Assembly (NCBI RefSeq): GCF_014205335.1
Contig: NZ_JACHNH010000001.1
Span: 7,744,501-7,808,500, forward strand
Length of the DNA: 64,000 nucleotides
Source of the DNA: Amorphoplanes digitatis
Lineage (GTDB): Bacteria; Actinomycetota; Actinomycetes; Mycobacteriales; Micromonosporaceae
Direction: 5' to 3'
A model generated the notes under the pieces. That model was given only the letters and a program-made list of their open reading frames with translations. It did not search any database and was not told the origin of the DNA. A program made the translations under genes and the position numbers. This document shows positions 24,808 through 36,809 of this stretch, in pieces (the stretch's first letter is position 1; each line of letters begins with the position of its first letter).

Positions 24808-25085
24808 GCCTTCTAAGCTGCCACTTTGTCGTCGCGGCGTCCAGGATTTCGCCCGATCCGTCCAATTTGCGTCTCCACAAGCGACTGTCCCGCACAGACA
24901 GTCCGACCACGAGGGTCGGGACCGGGCGTTTTATCGGTGCGGGGGACTCTCGCCGGGTACAATGGTTCACGAAAACGGTCAGACGGCGCTCCGGGGCGGT
25001 AACCACCACAAAGGTCCCATAACTCGGATCGATTCGCGGTGGGCCGCCACGTGAAGAACACGCAGCGGCCCCCAAAGCGCGATAA

Positions 25086-26714
25086 TCAACCCATATGGGG
25101 ATAACGCCACTCGGTCGGAGCCTCGAAAGTTTCCTTGATCGTCCGGGGCGAGACCCACCGGTGCAGGTTCAGCACCGAGCCGGCCTTGTCGTTCGTGCCG
25201 CTGCCCCGGGCACCGCCGAAGGGCTGCTGCCCGACGACCGCACCGGTCGGCTTGTCGTTGATGTAGAAGTTGCCCGCCGCGTTGCGCAGGGCGCCGGCGG
25301 CCCAGTCGACCACGGTACGGTCGGTGGCGAAGATGGAGCCCGTCAGTGCGTACGGTGAAACGGACTCGGCCTGCGCGACCGCCGCCTCGAAACCGCCGTC
25401 ATCGTAGACGTGCACGCCGAGGATCGGCCCGAAGTACTCCGTCGTGAACAGCTCGTGCGCCGGGTCGGACGACTCCACAAGCGTCGGCGCGACGAAGAAG
25501 CCCTCGCTGTCGTCGGCCGTGCCGCCCGCAAGCACGGTGCAGGAGGGGCTGTTCTTGACCCGGTCGAGGGCCGCGGCGTGCTTGGCGAAGGCCCGGCCGT
25601 CGATCACCGCACCGCCGAAGGTGGACAGGTCGGTGACATCGCCGTACCGGATGGACGCGACGGAGGCCGCGAGCCGGTCGCGCAGGCCGCCCTCCCAGAT
25701 GGAGCGGGGCACGTAGGCCCGCGACGCGGCGGAGCACTTCTGGCCCTGGTACTCGTACGCGCCGCGGATCAGCGCGGTGTGCAGCATGTCGGCGTCGGCG
25801 CTGGCGTGCGCGAAGACGAAGTCCTTGCCGCCGGTCTCACCGACCAGCCGCGGGTACGTCTTGTAGCGGTCGATGTTCGACCCCACCTCGCGCCACAGGT
25901 GCCGGAAGGTGGCCGTCGAGCCGGTGAAGTGGATGCCGGCCAGGTCCGGGTCGGCCAGCACGACGTCGGAGACGGCGAGCCCGTCGCCGGTGACCATGTT
26001 GATGACGCCCGGCGGCAGGCCGGCCGCCTCGAAGAGCCGCATGGTGAAGTGCGCCGCGAACTGCTGGGTCGGCGACGGCTTCCAGACCACCGTGTTGCCC
26101 ATCAGCGCGGGCGCCGCCGGCAGGTTGCCCGCGATCGCGGTGAAGTTGAACGGGGTGATCGCGTAGACGAAGCCCTCGAGCGGGCGGTGGTCGAAGCGGT
26201 TCCAGACGCCGGGCGACGACAGCGGCTGCTCGCCGAGGATCCGCTCGCCGAACGCGGCGTTGAAGCGCAGGAAGTCGATCAGCTCGCAGGCCGCGTCGAT
26301 CTCCGCCTGCTGTACCGACTTCGACTGGCCCAGGATCGTCGCGGCGTTGAGGGTGTCGCGCCAGCCGCCGGCCAGGAGCTCGGCGGCGCGCAGGAAGACC
26401 GCGGCGCGCTCGCTGAACGGCAGGGCGCGCCAGCCCGGCGCCGCCCGCTTGGCGGCCGCGACGGCCGCGCTGGCGTCCGCGTGGGTGGCGTTGCCGGCGA
26501 CGCCGAGCACGTGGCGGTGGTTGTGCGGCTGCACGACGTCGATCCGGTCGCCGCCGCCCATCCGCTGCGCGCCGTCGATGGTCATGCTCAGGTCCAGCCG
26601 CTCGCCGGCCATCGCGTCCAGTCGCGCCCGCAGCGAGTCCCGTTCGGGGCTACCGGGTGCATAACTGCGAACCGGCTCGTTTCTCGGCTCCGGCACGGCA
26701 AGCAGGGCGTCCAT
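25086..26714 (-). CDS. pruA: L-glutamate gamma-semialdehyde (P5C) dehydrogenase
   Basis: The protein has 542 residues from the ATG at 26714, which is preceded by GAGGAG. It belongs to the P5C dehydrogenase branch of the aldehyde dehydrogenases: YAITPFNFTAIAGNLPAAPALMGNTVVWKPS, catalytic Glu in GETGGKDFVFAH, catalytic Cys in YQGQKCSAASRAYVP, and the closing PFGGARGSGTNDKAGS. It oxidises glutamate semialdehyde from proline breakdown to glutamate with NAD+. No proline dehydrogenase gene is adjacent. Confidence 0.95.
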   Translation of the reverse strand: MDALLAVPEPRNEPVRSYAPGSPERDSLRARLDAMAGERLDLSMTIDGAQRMGGGDRIDVVQPHNHRHVLGVAGNATHADASAAVAAAKRAAPGWRALPFSERAAVFLRAAELLAGGWRDTLNAATILGQSKSVQQAEIDAACELIDFLRFNAAFGERILGEQPLSSPGVWNRFDHRPLEGFVYAITPFNFTAIAGNLPAAPALMGNTVVWKPSPTQQFAAHFTMRLFEAAGLPPGVINMVTGDGLAVSDVVLADPDLAGIHFTGSTATFRHLWREVGSNIDRYKTYPRLVGETGGKDFVFAHASADADMLHTALIRGAYEYQGQKCSAASRAYVPRSIWEGGLRDRLAASVASIRYGDVTDLSTFGGAVIDGRAFAKHAAALDRVKNSPSCTVLAGGTADDSEGFFVAPTLVESSDPAHELFTTEYFGPILGVHVYDDGGFEAAVAQAESVSPYALTGSIFATDRTVVDWAAGALRNAAGNFYINDKPTGAVVGQQPFGGARGSGTNDKAGSVLNLHRWVSPRTIKETFEAPTEWRYPHMG

Positions 26715-26828
26715 CACGTACTCCTCGACCTCGTGGGTTTCTCGCATGTGGTGACATCGTGTGTCGCGCTCCATCCTCGCACGCAGCGAACGCCCTGGCC
26801 GGGGCCTCGGTGCGCACCACGGGCCGCG

Positions 26829-26834
26829 TACCCT
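26829..26834 (+). promoter_or_regulatory. -10 box (TACCCT) of a probable leaderless promoter
   Basis: TACCCT is followed by 7 nt and the ATG at 26842. Confidence 0.4.
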
Positions 26835-26841
26835 GAGGCCC

Positions 26842-27888
26842 ATGAACGAGGCGGACAGCGAGGTCAAGGCGGCCGGAAGCGCCCACGACGGCCCGGAACG
26901 GGCGCCCTCCAACGGCGTGCTCCTGGCGGCCGTCGGCGCCCTCTGGATGGCCGGGATGCTGTGGTCCGCCCGGGCCACGATCACCGGGCGCGCGGACGCC
27001 GAGATGGAGGTCACCTCCACCGCGTACGCGATGCCCGGCGCGGTCTCGGCGAGCCTCGTCGCGGGCGCGGCCGTCGCGCTCGCCGTCCTCGCCCTGCTGG
27101 CCCGCGCGGGCCGGACCCCGGGCGTCACCGTCCGGTTCGCCCTCGCGACCGGGACCGGGCTGTGCATCGGCGCGCTGGGCGCGCTCTCGATCATCACGAT
27201 CAACACCGAGGGCTGGCTGTACGCGGTCGTCGGCGGCACCGTGGCGGCCGCGGCGACGATCGGCGGCGCGCTGGCGGGCCTGCGCAACACCCGGGTGACC
27301 GCGGCGGCGTGCTGGGGCGCGGTGGCCGTCTTCGTGGTCGGCGTCGTGCTCAGTTTCCTGCAGGACTCGCTGCTGCCGGCGCTCGGCGCCGGTGACACCG
27401 CCGAGTCACAGGCCGGCGCGGCCGGCTGGTTCAGCCTGCTCCAGTCCGTCCTGGGCGGCCTGGTGGGCGCCGTCGTGGCCTACCGCGTGCTGCGCCGGGC
27501 CCGCGGCCGCAGCGGCGAGGACGTCGGCTGGCCGCTGTACGCCCTCGCCGGCGCGGGGCCGGGCCTGCTGCTGATGGTCGGCGAGGTGCTGACCCGCACG
27601 GCCGGCGCCCGCGTGCTCGAGCTGGCCGGCAAGGTCAGCGAGCTGGAGCTGACCGTCCAGCAGATGCTGAGCACCGCGCGCCTCAACAGCGCCCTGATCG
27701 TCACGTTCGTCGGCGCGTTCACGGCGATCATCGCGGTGGGCCGGACCATGGGCGGCCCGACGGCCGCCGAGCCGGAGCCGGAGACCGGGACCGGGCCGGA
27801 GACCGAGGCGGTGGCCGACCCCGACGAGATCGAGCGGGACGCGCGCGCCGAGGAGCCGCAGACCGTACCGTCGGGCAAGGACGACTGA
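26842..27888 (+). CDS. Polytopic membrane protein of unknown function
   Basis: The protein has 348 residues. After a hydrophilic start of about 25 residues it has seven or eight hydrophobic helices (for example GVLLAAVGALWMAGMLW, ASLVAGAAVALAVLALLA, GPGLLLMVGEVLT, SALIVTFVGAFTAIIAVG) and ends in a Glu/Pro/Thr-rich acidic cytoplasmic tail of about 50 residues. No transporter or enzyme signature is visible. It converges with the DUF6912 gene with a 5-nt gap. Confidence 0.65.
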   Translation: MNEADSEVKAAGSAHDGPERAPSNGVLLAAVGALWMAGMLWSARATITGRADAEMEVTSTAYAMPGAVSASLVAGAAVALAVLALLARAGRTPGVTVRFALATGTGLCIGALGALSIITINTEGWLYAVVGGTVAAAATIGGALAGLRNTRVTAAACWGAVAVFVVGVVLSFLQDSLLPALGAGDTAESQAGAAGWFSLLQSVLGGLVGAVVAYRVLRRARGRSGEDVGWPLYALAGAGPGLLLMVGEVLTRTAGARVLELAGKVSELELTVQQMLSTARLNSALIVTFVGAFTAIIAVGRTMGGPTAAEPEPETGTGPETEAVADPDEIERDARAEEPQTVPSGKDD

Positions 27889-27893
27889 CCCGC

Positions 27894-28403
27894 TCAGAGC
27901 AGCTCGTCGAGCTCGCTCACGGCGTACCACTCGAGCTCGTGGTCCTCGGCGCCGTCGACGGTGAACTGTGCGTCGGGATCGCCGGCCAGGGCCTCCTCGA
28001 CCACCTCGGCGGCCGCGCCGACCTCTTCCGCGGCGGCGACGCCGTCGACGTGGATCGACGCGACCTCCTTCAGCGAGATCGCCTGCGGCAGCCGGACCGT
28101 GCTGGACCCCAGCTCGACGTCCTCGCGCACCAGGGCGGTCGAGTCGACGTCGGCGGAGACGACGACCCGGCGGCGCGGCGCGGCGGGGTCGTGCCGCAGC
28201 AGCTGGAGGGCGGCCTGGGCGGCGCGGGTGAACGCCACGTACTCCAGCTCCTCCTCGTCGCCCTCGGCGTACCACTCGCGCAGCGCCGGGGTGACCGCGT
28301 GCGCCACCGCCGGGCCCGCGCCGAGCTGCCCGGAAACCCGCATGTCGGCCAGCATCGGCACGGTGGCCGGTACGTAGACCCGGACCAGATCGGTGATCGG
28401 CAC
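27894..28403 (-). CDS. DUF6912-type small protein
   Basis: The protein has 169 residues from the GTG at 28403, which has GGGGGA just upstream; the longer frame to 28544 adds an atypical start. It begins VRVYVPATVPMLADM and contains a two-part alpha/beta pattern (RRVVVSADVD; VASIHVDGVAAAEEV; HELEWYAVSELDELL). This actinobacterial family has no assigned role. Confidence 0.7.
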   Translation of the reverse strand: MPITDLVRVYVPATVPMLADMRVSGQLGAGPAVAHAVTPALREWYAEGDEEELEYVAFTRAAQAALQLLRHDPAAPRRRVVVSADVDSTALVREDVELGSSTVRLPQAISLKEVASIHVDGVAAAEEVGAAAEVVEEALAGDPDAQFTVDGAEDHELEWYAVSELDELL

Positions 28404-28494
28404 TCTTCCCCCTGCGGTCGCCCGTCCCCCGTAGTACACCGCCGGGGAGGCTACCGGAGGCACGTTTCCCGGGTCGTGTCCCTTTCGGTGTTTT

Positions 28495-28917
28495 TCAGCA
28501 TCCGCAGGCGATGACCAGCGGATCGGCGTCGCGCGCCACGTCACCGGCCGGCGTCCGCAGCGGGAAACCCTCGCGGACCCAGTACTCGGCGCCGCCGATC
28601 ATCTCCCGGACCTGGTAGCCCCGCAGCGAGAGCGCGAGCGCCGCCTTTGTCGCGCCGTTGCACCCGGGCCCCCAGCAGTACGTCACCACCGGCACCGCCG
28701 GGTCGAGCACCTCGGCGGCCCGGCCGGCGATGTCGGCGCCGGGCAGATGCACCGCGCCGGGTAGGTGGCCCTGCGCCCAGGCGGCGGCCGACCGGGTGTC
28801 TACGAGGACGAAGCCGGGTGTCGGGGTCGTCATCGCGGCCTGCACGTCGGCCACGTCGGTCTGCGTGGCGAGCCGCTCGGCGAAGAGCTCGGCGGCCCGC
28901 TCGGTGGTCATCTTCAT
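28495..28917 (-). CDS. Rhodanese-domain protein
   Basis: The protein has 140 residues from the ATG at 28917. It is a single rhodanese domain: VLVDTRSAAAWAQGHLPGAVHLPG, and a loop CWGPGCN holding the candidate active Cys followed by GATKAALALSLRGYQVREMIGGAEYW. The larger CWGPGCN loop is shared by arsenate/phosphatase-like and sulfurtransferase rhodaneses, so the chemistry is uncertain. It is divergent from the Lrp regulator, which may control it. Confidence 0.82.
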   Translation of the reverse strand: MKMTTERAAELFAERLATQTDVADVQAAMTTPTPGFVLVDTRSAAAWAQGHLPGAVHLPGADIAGRAAEVLDPAVPVVTYCWGPGCNGATKAALALSLRGYQVREMIGGAEYWVREGFPLRTPAGDVARDADPLVIACGC

Positions 28918-28974
28918 GACCAAGACGCTATTGGCGCCAAGACGTCCGGGGCACCGCCGGAACGCTGCAATGGA

Positions 28975-29004
28975 TTGTTCCCGCGCTCGAATCAACGGTA
29001 GTTT
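28975..29004 (+). promoter_or_regulatory. Promoter of the Lrp-family gene
   Basis: TTGTTC (28975-28980) and TAGTTT (28999-29004) are 18 nt apart, and the -10 box ends 6 nt before the ATG at 29011, giving a probable leaderless mRNA. Confidence 0.55.
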
Positions 29005-29010
29005 CCCGCC

Positions 29011-29517
29011 ATGCCCGTGGATCCCACACTCGACCGGACGGACTGGCGCCTCCTGGCGGAGCTCCAGCGCGACGGCCGGGCCTCGTACGCCGACCTGGCC
29101 CGGGTGGTCGCGATGTCCCCCAGCGCGGTGGCCGAGCGGGTCCGCCGCCTCGAGGAGGCCGGCGTCATCGCCGGCTACCGCGCCGCGGTGGACCCGGAGC
29201 GCGTCGGGCTACAGGTGATGGCGTTCGTCCGGCTGCGCTACCCGACCGGCAACTACCGGCCGTTCCATGCCCTCCTGGAGACCACGCCGGAGATCATCGA
29301 GGCCCACCACGTGACCGGCGAGGACTGTTTCGTCCTGAAGGTGCTGACCCGCTCGATGCGCCACCTCGAGGAGGTCACGGGCCGCATCTCGGGCCTGGGC
29401 GCGGTGACGACGAGCGTCGTCTACTCGAGTCCGCTGCCCGGCCGCGCGCTCTCGGCGGGAGAACCAGGACAGCCACCGCAGGCAAACGGTGGCAAACTAC
29501 TGTCACCGGAGGATTAG
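29011..29517 (+). CDS. Lrp/AsnC-family transcriptional regulator
   Basis: The protein has 168 residues. The N-terminal HTH (LLAELQRDGRASYADLARVVAMSPSAVAERVRRLEEAGVIAGYRA) is followed by the RAM/effector beta-alpha domain (VMAFVRLRYP...AHHVTGEDCFVLKVLTRSMRHLEEV). Lrp proteins sense amino acids and act as octamers on DNA. The divergent rhodanese gene is the obvious candidate target. Confidence 0.92.
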   Translation: MPVDPTLDRTDWRLLAELQRDGRASYADLARVVAMSPSAVAERVRRLEEAGVIAGYRAAVDPERVGLQVMAFVRLRYPTGNYRPFHALLETTPEIIEAHHVTGEDCFVLKVLTRSMRHLEEVTGRISGLGAVTTSVVYSSPLPGRALSAGEPGQPPQANGGKLLSPED

Positions 29518-29528
29518 GGAGATCAGGC

Positions 29529-29756
29529 GTGGAGTCCAGGTTCATGCTGCTGTCGGACGTGGCGGCCGAACTGAACGTCTCGGACTCGCAGGTCTATCAC
29601 ATGGTCCGCAGCGGCGAACTCCCCGCGATCAAGATCGGCGGGCGCGGGCAGTGGCGGGTGGAGCGCGCCCGGCTCGAACAGTACATCGAGCAGAAATACG
29701 CCGAAACCGCCGCCTGGGTCGAGAACAATCCGCTCACCGAGCGCGACCTCGACTGA
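29529..29756 (+). CDS. Small MerR/excisionase-type HTH protein
   Basis: The protein has 75 residues starting at GTG, with AGGGAG upstream. The HTH_17-like domain reads MLLSDVAAELNVSDSQVYHMVRSGELPAIKIGGRGQWRVERARLEQYIEQKY, with an acidic tail. The fold is shared by phage excisionases, but this type is widely conserved as a stand-alone actinobacterial regulator, and no integrase is near. Confidence 0.85.
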   Translation: MESRFMLLSDVAAELNVSDSQVYHMVRSGELPAIKIGGRGQWRVERARLEQYIEQKYAETAAWVENNPLTERDLD

Positions 29757-29864
29757 ACGGACGGTTGTCCACAGCCTTCCCGCCCGGCATTGACGCGCCT
29801 CGACCCGCCGCGTCAGACTCGCTATCACAGGCAAACGAAGGCAAACGCAAGGATTGGCGGGCGC

Positions 29865-30446
29865 ATGTCGACGATCGAGGTGACGAGGCAAGGTCCCAGA
29901 CCGGCGATCAGACTCCGCCCGGCGCCCCGCCGCGAGCCCCTCTTCGACGACGAACGGGACCCGGCGAGCCTGCCGTCGCCGGACCAGCTCGCCCTCGACT
30001 GGGCGCACCTGATGGCGGCCGGCGCCCGCCCGGCCACGGCCGCGGAGCCACCGCCGCCGGTGACCCGCACCGTCGTGTCCGGCGTCTCGGCCGACGCCAA
30101 GCTGGCGGTCCGCCGCTTCGTCAAGCTGTGCGTCGAGGTGTTCAACGGCTACCGCCCGCCGGCGCACCTCCGCCGGTTCTCCCAGCCGCGCGAGGCCGCC
30201 ACGGTGGTGGCGGAGGGCCTCTCGGGCGCGCAGCGGGTGGCCGGGGTCAGGCCGGCCTCCTCCGGCCGGCCGCGCCCCCGCCGCCCGGCCCCGGTGGCCG
30301 TGCTCAGGCTGCGGCTGTGCGAGCCCCGCGCGGGCGCCGTCGAGGCGGCGGTGGTCCTGATGATCGCCGACCGGGTCTGGGCCATGGCCCTGCGCCTGGA
30401 GCTCCACGAGGCCTCCTGGGTGGCGACCGCGCTCCGCCTGATCTGA
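29865..30446 (+). CDS. Rv3235-family protein
   Basis: The protein has 193 residues. It is basic and proline/arginine-rich for its first 60 residues, then has a conserved-looking domain with AKLAVRRFVKLCVEVFNGYRPPAHLRRFSQP and a C-terminal beta segment VAVLRLRLCEP...VVLMIADRVWAMALRLELHEASWVATAL. The same gene next to secA1 occurs in mycobacteria (Rv3235, Rv3240c). Function is unknown; the C-terminal half looks like a small regulatory or assembly domain. Confidence 0.8.
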   Translation: MSTIEVTRQGPRPAIRLRPAPRREPLFDDERDPASLPSPDQLALDWAHLMAAGARPATAAEPPPPVTRTVVSGVSADAKLAVRRFVKLCVEVFNGYRPPAHLRRFSQPREAATVVAEGLSGAQRVAGVRPASSGRPRPRRPAPVAVLRLRLCEPRAGAVEAAVVLMIADRVWAMALRLELHEASWVATALRLI

Positions 30447-30514
30447 GCGGCACCCGGGGCGTCCGCCGAGCACCGCGGGCGGCGGCCGCCCTGGGACTCA
30501 CCCCGCGAACGGGA

Positions 30515-30545
30515 CCGGCCCGCAGGCGAAGCGCCTGCGGGCCGG
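30515..30545. terminator. Bidirectional hairpin terminator between Rv3235-like gene and secA
   Basis: A perfect 14-bp stem (30515-30528 with 30532-30545) around a 3-nt loop lies between two convergent genes. On the plus strand it is followed by GAAAA, so there is no T tract in either direction. Shared termination is inferred from position and strength. Confidence 0.6.
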
Positions 30546-30560
30546 GAAAAGCGGAGTGGA

Positions 30561-33449
<2,889 letters not shown>

Positions 33450-33632
33450 GGGTCAACGCTCCCCTAGACGGTCTGCCGAACCATCGTAGGCGTCTTCTCT
33501 GGGCGACCGTGACCCGAGCCTCCAGCTAAACTCGCGAAATGGTCTAAAAGGGGTAAGAAGTTCGCTGAGAGCGCATCCGCGGGGGCGCTGCAACCTTTTG
33601 GCGGCCTGGGGCGTGTCGGGCAGGATGGCCGC

Positions 33633-34775
33633 GTGGAGACGGTCCAGATCCGCGCCGGCGAACTGCTCCTGCGGCCCTGGCGGCCGGACGACGCCCCGGC
33701 GCTGCACCGGGCCTGCCAGGACCGCGAACTGCACCGCCGGGTCTCCGGGCTGCCCTGGCCGTACGAGGCGGCGGACGCCGAGGCCTTCGTCGGCGGCCTC
33801 GCGCCGCGCCTGCTCGCCGCGGGCACCGCCCTGCACCTCGGGATCTTCGACCCGGCGGCCGGCGGGGAGCACGCGCTGGCCGGCAGCGTCGCCCTGAACG
33901 CGGTCGACCGCGACGCCGGCACGGCCGCGCTCGGCTACTGGTCCGCGCCCTGGGCCCGGGGCAACCGGGTCACCGAGCGCGCCGCCCGGGCGCTGCTGGG
34001 GTGGGCCTTCGGCGACGAGGGGCTTGGCCTGGCCCGCGTCGACTGGCGTGCCACGATCGGCAACCACGCCTCCCGGCTCACCGCGCTCCGGCTCGGCTTC
34101 CGGATGATCGGCGAGCAGCCCGCCGGCGGCGGGGCCGGCCGGGAGAAGTGGCTGGCCGCCCTGCTGCCCGGCGACCTCACCGCCGCGGGCACGGACGTTC
34201 CCGATCATGTACGCCGGGCGGCGCGCACGTTCGGCGCGGCGCACCCGGCGCTGCCCGCGGGGGCGCTCACCCTGCGGCCGCCGGAACAGCGCGACCTGTC
34301 GCGCATCGTGGCGACCCGCAGCGACCCCGACGCCGTCCGGTGGCTCGATGTGCCGCAGCCGTACACGGAGGCGGACGCCGGCGTGCACGTCGGCCGCAAC
34401 GTGCCGTACCGGTGGGCCCGGGGCACCGAGGCGGTCTTCGCGATCGCGGACGAGACCGGCGCGTACGCGGGCTCGATCGATCTCCACCTCCTTCCGCACG
34501 ATCCGTCGGTGGCCGAGGTCGGCTACCTGGTCTCACCGTGGGCCCGCGGGCGCGGCTACGCGACCGCGGCCATCCGGGCCGTCTGCGGCTGGGGTTTCGA
34601 GGCACTCGGGCTGGCCCGCATCCAGTGGCGCGCCGAGGTGGGCAACCTTGCCTCGCGAAGGGCGGCGGAGAAGGCAGGCTTCACCATGGAGGGCATGCTG
34701 AGGCAGGCTCTGGAGATCAACGGAGTGCGGCGGGACTGCTGGGTCGGTTCGCTGTTGAAGGGTGAGTCGGCATGA
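33633..34775 (+). CDS. Double-GNAT acetyltransferase
   Basis: The protein has 380 residues from the GTG at 33633, 6 nt after CAGGAT. There are two RimJ/RimL-type GNAT domains: about 5-190 (LLLRPWRPDDAPALHR...ALGYWSAPWARGNRVTERAARALLGWAF) and about 205-375 (LTLRPPEQRDLSRI...VGYLVSPWARGRGYATAAIRAVCGWGF), each with the acetyl-CoA loop R/G-x-x-G-x-(A/V). The second keeps the better Q/RxxGxA-like loop (RGRGYA); the first is changed to RGNRVT and may be inactive. Substrate unknown. It overlaps the next double-GNAT gene by ATGA. Confidence 0.85.
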   Translation: METVQIRAGELLLRPWRPDDAPALHRACQDRELHRRVSGLPWPYEAADAEAFVGGLAPRLLAAGTALHLGIFDPAAGGEHALAGSVALNAVDRDAGTAALGYWSAPWARGNRVTERAARALLGWAFGDEGLGLARVDWRATIGNHASRLTALRLGFRMIGEQPAGGGAGREKWLAALLPGDLTAAGTDVPDHVRRAARTFGAAHPALPAGALTLRPPEQRDLSRIVATRSDPDAVRWLDVPQPYTEADAGVHVGRNVPYRWARGTEAVFAIADETGAYAGSIDLHLLPHDPSVAEVGYLVSPWARGRGYATAAIRAVCGWGFEALGLARIQWRAEVGNLASRRAAEKAGFTMEGMLRQALEINGVRRDCWVGSLLKGESA

Positions 34776-35905
34776 TCGTTCCCACTATCCCGGGCCAGGG
34801 CGTGCGCCTGCGCGGCTTCGCCCAGCGCGACGTCGACGACCTGCTGGCCGGCTACGCCGACCCGGCGGTGCAGCGCTTCCTGCCGCCGCTGCCGGTGCCG
34901 TTCACCCGCGCGCAGGCCGAGTCGTACGTCGGCGACGTCGCGCCCGGCATGTTCGCCTTCGGCGGCGGGCTCTACGCGATCGCCGACCCGGTCACCGACC
35001 GCCTGCTCGGCGGCGTCGGCCTGGACAAGGTGGTGCCGAACCGGGGCCAGGCCGAGCTCGGCTACTGGGTCGGCCCGTGGGCGCGCGGGCGCGGCGTGGC
35101 GACCGCGGCCGTCCGGGCGCTGACCGAGCACTCCTTCCACACCGGCGTGGAGCGCATCGAGCTGCTCACCCACCGGGAGAACCCGCTCAGCCAGCGGGTC
35201 GCGCTCGCCAACGGCTTCGGGCTCGAGGGCGTGCGCCGCGGCGTGCTGCCCAACCGCGACGGCGGCAGGGACGACCTGCTCGCCTACGCGCGGCTGGCCG
35301 GCGACGAGCCCGGGCCCGCCGAGCGGGCCTTGCCGGACCTGCCCGGCGGCGAGCTGACCGACGGCGTGGTGACGCTGCGGCCGCTGGCACCCGGCGACGT
35401 CGACTTCATCGCCGAGCTGCACGGCCTGGAGGACGTCGTGGCGACCACCGTGCCGCCGGTGGCGCCCAGCCGCGACAAGATCCTCCGGCGCTGCGCCTGC
35501 GCGCAGTCGCACTGGCTGGCCGGCGAGCGCGCCGACCTGGTCATCGTCGACGCCGCCACGGGCACGCCCACCGGCGACATAGGTCTGTACTACCAGGAGC
35601 CGAGCACCGGCCAGGCGATGATCGGCTACAGCATGATGCCGGCCTGGCGCGGGCGCGGTTACCCCACCCGGGCGGCCCAGCTCGTCTCGTTATGGGCGTT
35701 CGCCGAGACGGGCATCGCGCGGCTGATCGCCGGCGCGCTGCCCACGAACCTGGGCTCGCAGCGGGTGCTTGAGAAGGCGGGATTCAAGCGCGAGGCATAC
35801 CTGCGGTCGCGGCTGCCGGGCAACGATGGCCGGCGTAACGACGACGTGCAGTTCGCGCTGGTGGCGGAGGACCTGCTGACGGATGGTTCGCGCCTCGACG
35901 GCTGA
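34772..35905 (+). CDS. Second double-GNAT acetyltransferase
   Basis: The protein has 377 residues. Domain 1 (about 5-185) has the loop WARGRGVATAAVRAL and domain 2 (about 190-370) has RGRGYPTRAAQLVSLWAF; the latter replaces the usual small residue after G-x-G with P. With the preceding gene this makes four consecutive GNAT domains in one translationally coupled pair. Acetylation of an amino-terminal or small-molecule amine is likely; the substrate cannot be told. Confidence 0.85.
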   Translation: MIVPTIPGQGVRLRGFAQRDVDDLLAGYADPAVQRFLPPLPVPFTRAQAESYVGDVAPGMFAFGGGLYAIADPVTDRLLGGVGLDKVVPNRGQAELGYWVGPWARGRGVATAAVRALTEHSFHTGVERIELLTHRENPLSQRVALANGFGLEGVRRGVLPNRDGGRDDLLAYARLAGDEPGPAERALPDLPGGELTDGVVTLRPLAPGDVDFIAELHGLEDVVATTVPPVAPSRDKILRRCACAQSHWLAGERADLVIVDAATGTPTGDIGLYYQEPSTGQAMIGYSMMPAWRGRGYPTRAAQLVSLWAFAETGIARLIAGALPTNLGSQRVLEKAGFKREAYLRSRLPGNDGRRNDDVQFALVAEDLLTDGSRLDG

Positions 35906-35947
35906 CGCGCGGGATGGCCGCACGCCAGCCAGAGGGCCTCTTCCCAG

Positions 35948-36568
35948 CTATCCGTTGCTCTCCAGGCTGAGAATGCCGTAGTCGTACCCGCGGCGCCGGT
36001 AGACGACGCTGGGCCGGCCGCTCTCCTTGTCATGGAACAGGTAGAAATCGTGGCCGACGAGCTCCATCTGGAAGAGGGCGTCGTCGACGGTCATCGGGTC
36101 GGCGGAGTGTTCCTTCTCCCGCACGATGCGCCAGGGCTGGCTGTCGTCGTGTTCCATCAGGTCGGTCGCCAGGTGCGAGTCCCCGTTGGCCTGCGTCAGG
36201 CTCGGCAGGTCGGTGGGTAGCCCGGCGGTTGCGGCGGCGACGGACACCGGCGCGTGTCGTCCACGGTGCACGCGGCGGCGGTCGGCCGCACGGCGCAGGC
36301 GGCCGTCAAGCTTGTTGATCGCGACGTCAAGCGCCGCATAGAAGTCCTTGGCGGTGGCCTCCGCGCGGATCACCGGTCCGCGGGTCACCACGGTGATCTC
36401 CACGCGCTGGCAGTTGTCGGACTGCCGGGGATTGCGTTCGTGGAAGAGCTCCACGTCGACTCTGATCAGCTTCTGGTCGTAGCGTTCGACCTTTGCCAGC
36501 TTGTCGGCGACATGTTCCCGATAGTGATCGGGAACCTCTACGTTGCGGCCCTTGACGACAATGTCCAC
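35948..36568 (-). CDS. hpf: Long-form ribosome hibernation promoting factor
   Basis: The protein has 206 residues starting at GTG with GGGAGG upstream. The N-terminal HPF/YfiA domain (MDIVVKGRNVEVPDHYREHVADKLAKVERYD...AINKLDGRLRRAADRR) is followed by a linker and the C-terminal dimerisation domain (DPMTVDDALFQMELVGHDFYLFHDKESGRPSVVYRRRGYDYGIL) that joins two 70S ribosomes into a 100S dimer. It is between secA and comF-like genes as in mycobacteria (Rv3241c). Confidence 0.96.
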   Translation of the reverse strand: MDIVVKGRNVEVPDHYREHVADKLAKVERYDQKLIRVDVELFHERNPRQSDNCQRVEITVVTRGPVIRAEATAKDFYAALDVAINKLDGRLRRAADRRRVHRGRHAPVSVAAATAGLPTDLPSLTQANGDSHLATDLMEHDDSQPWRIVREKEHSADPMTVDDALFQMELVGHDFYLFHDKESGRPSVVYRRRGYDYGILSLESNG

Positions 36569-36809
36569 TCGTGACCTCCCCCAACGTTTCGTTCATGCGG
36601 GCGCCCGGACGACGGGGTGTCGGGGGCGCCGTACTACAACGTGGTGTGCTGATTTCGGCGACGCCCGGATCGCGGAGCGAACCACGCATCAGGCCGAATC
36701 GGCGACGGGGACACTCCTTTCCGGTGCGGCGGGCCGGACCCTGAGACAGGGAACGCCGGTTTCGCGCCGGTGGCGGGTAAGTGCGGACGCTTACCCTCGT
36801 CACTAGACG

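Noticed and set aside
29529..29756. Phage excisionase
   Set aside because: The HTH type matches, but no integrase, phage gene or attachment site is near, and similar stand-alone proteins are common in actinobacteria.
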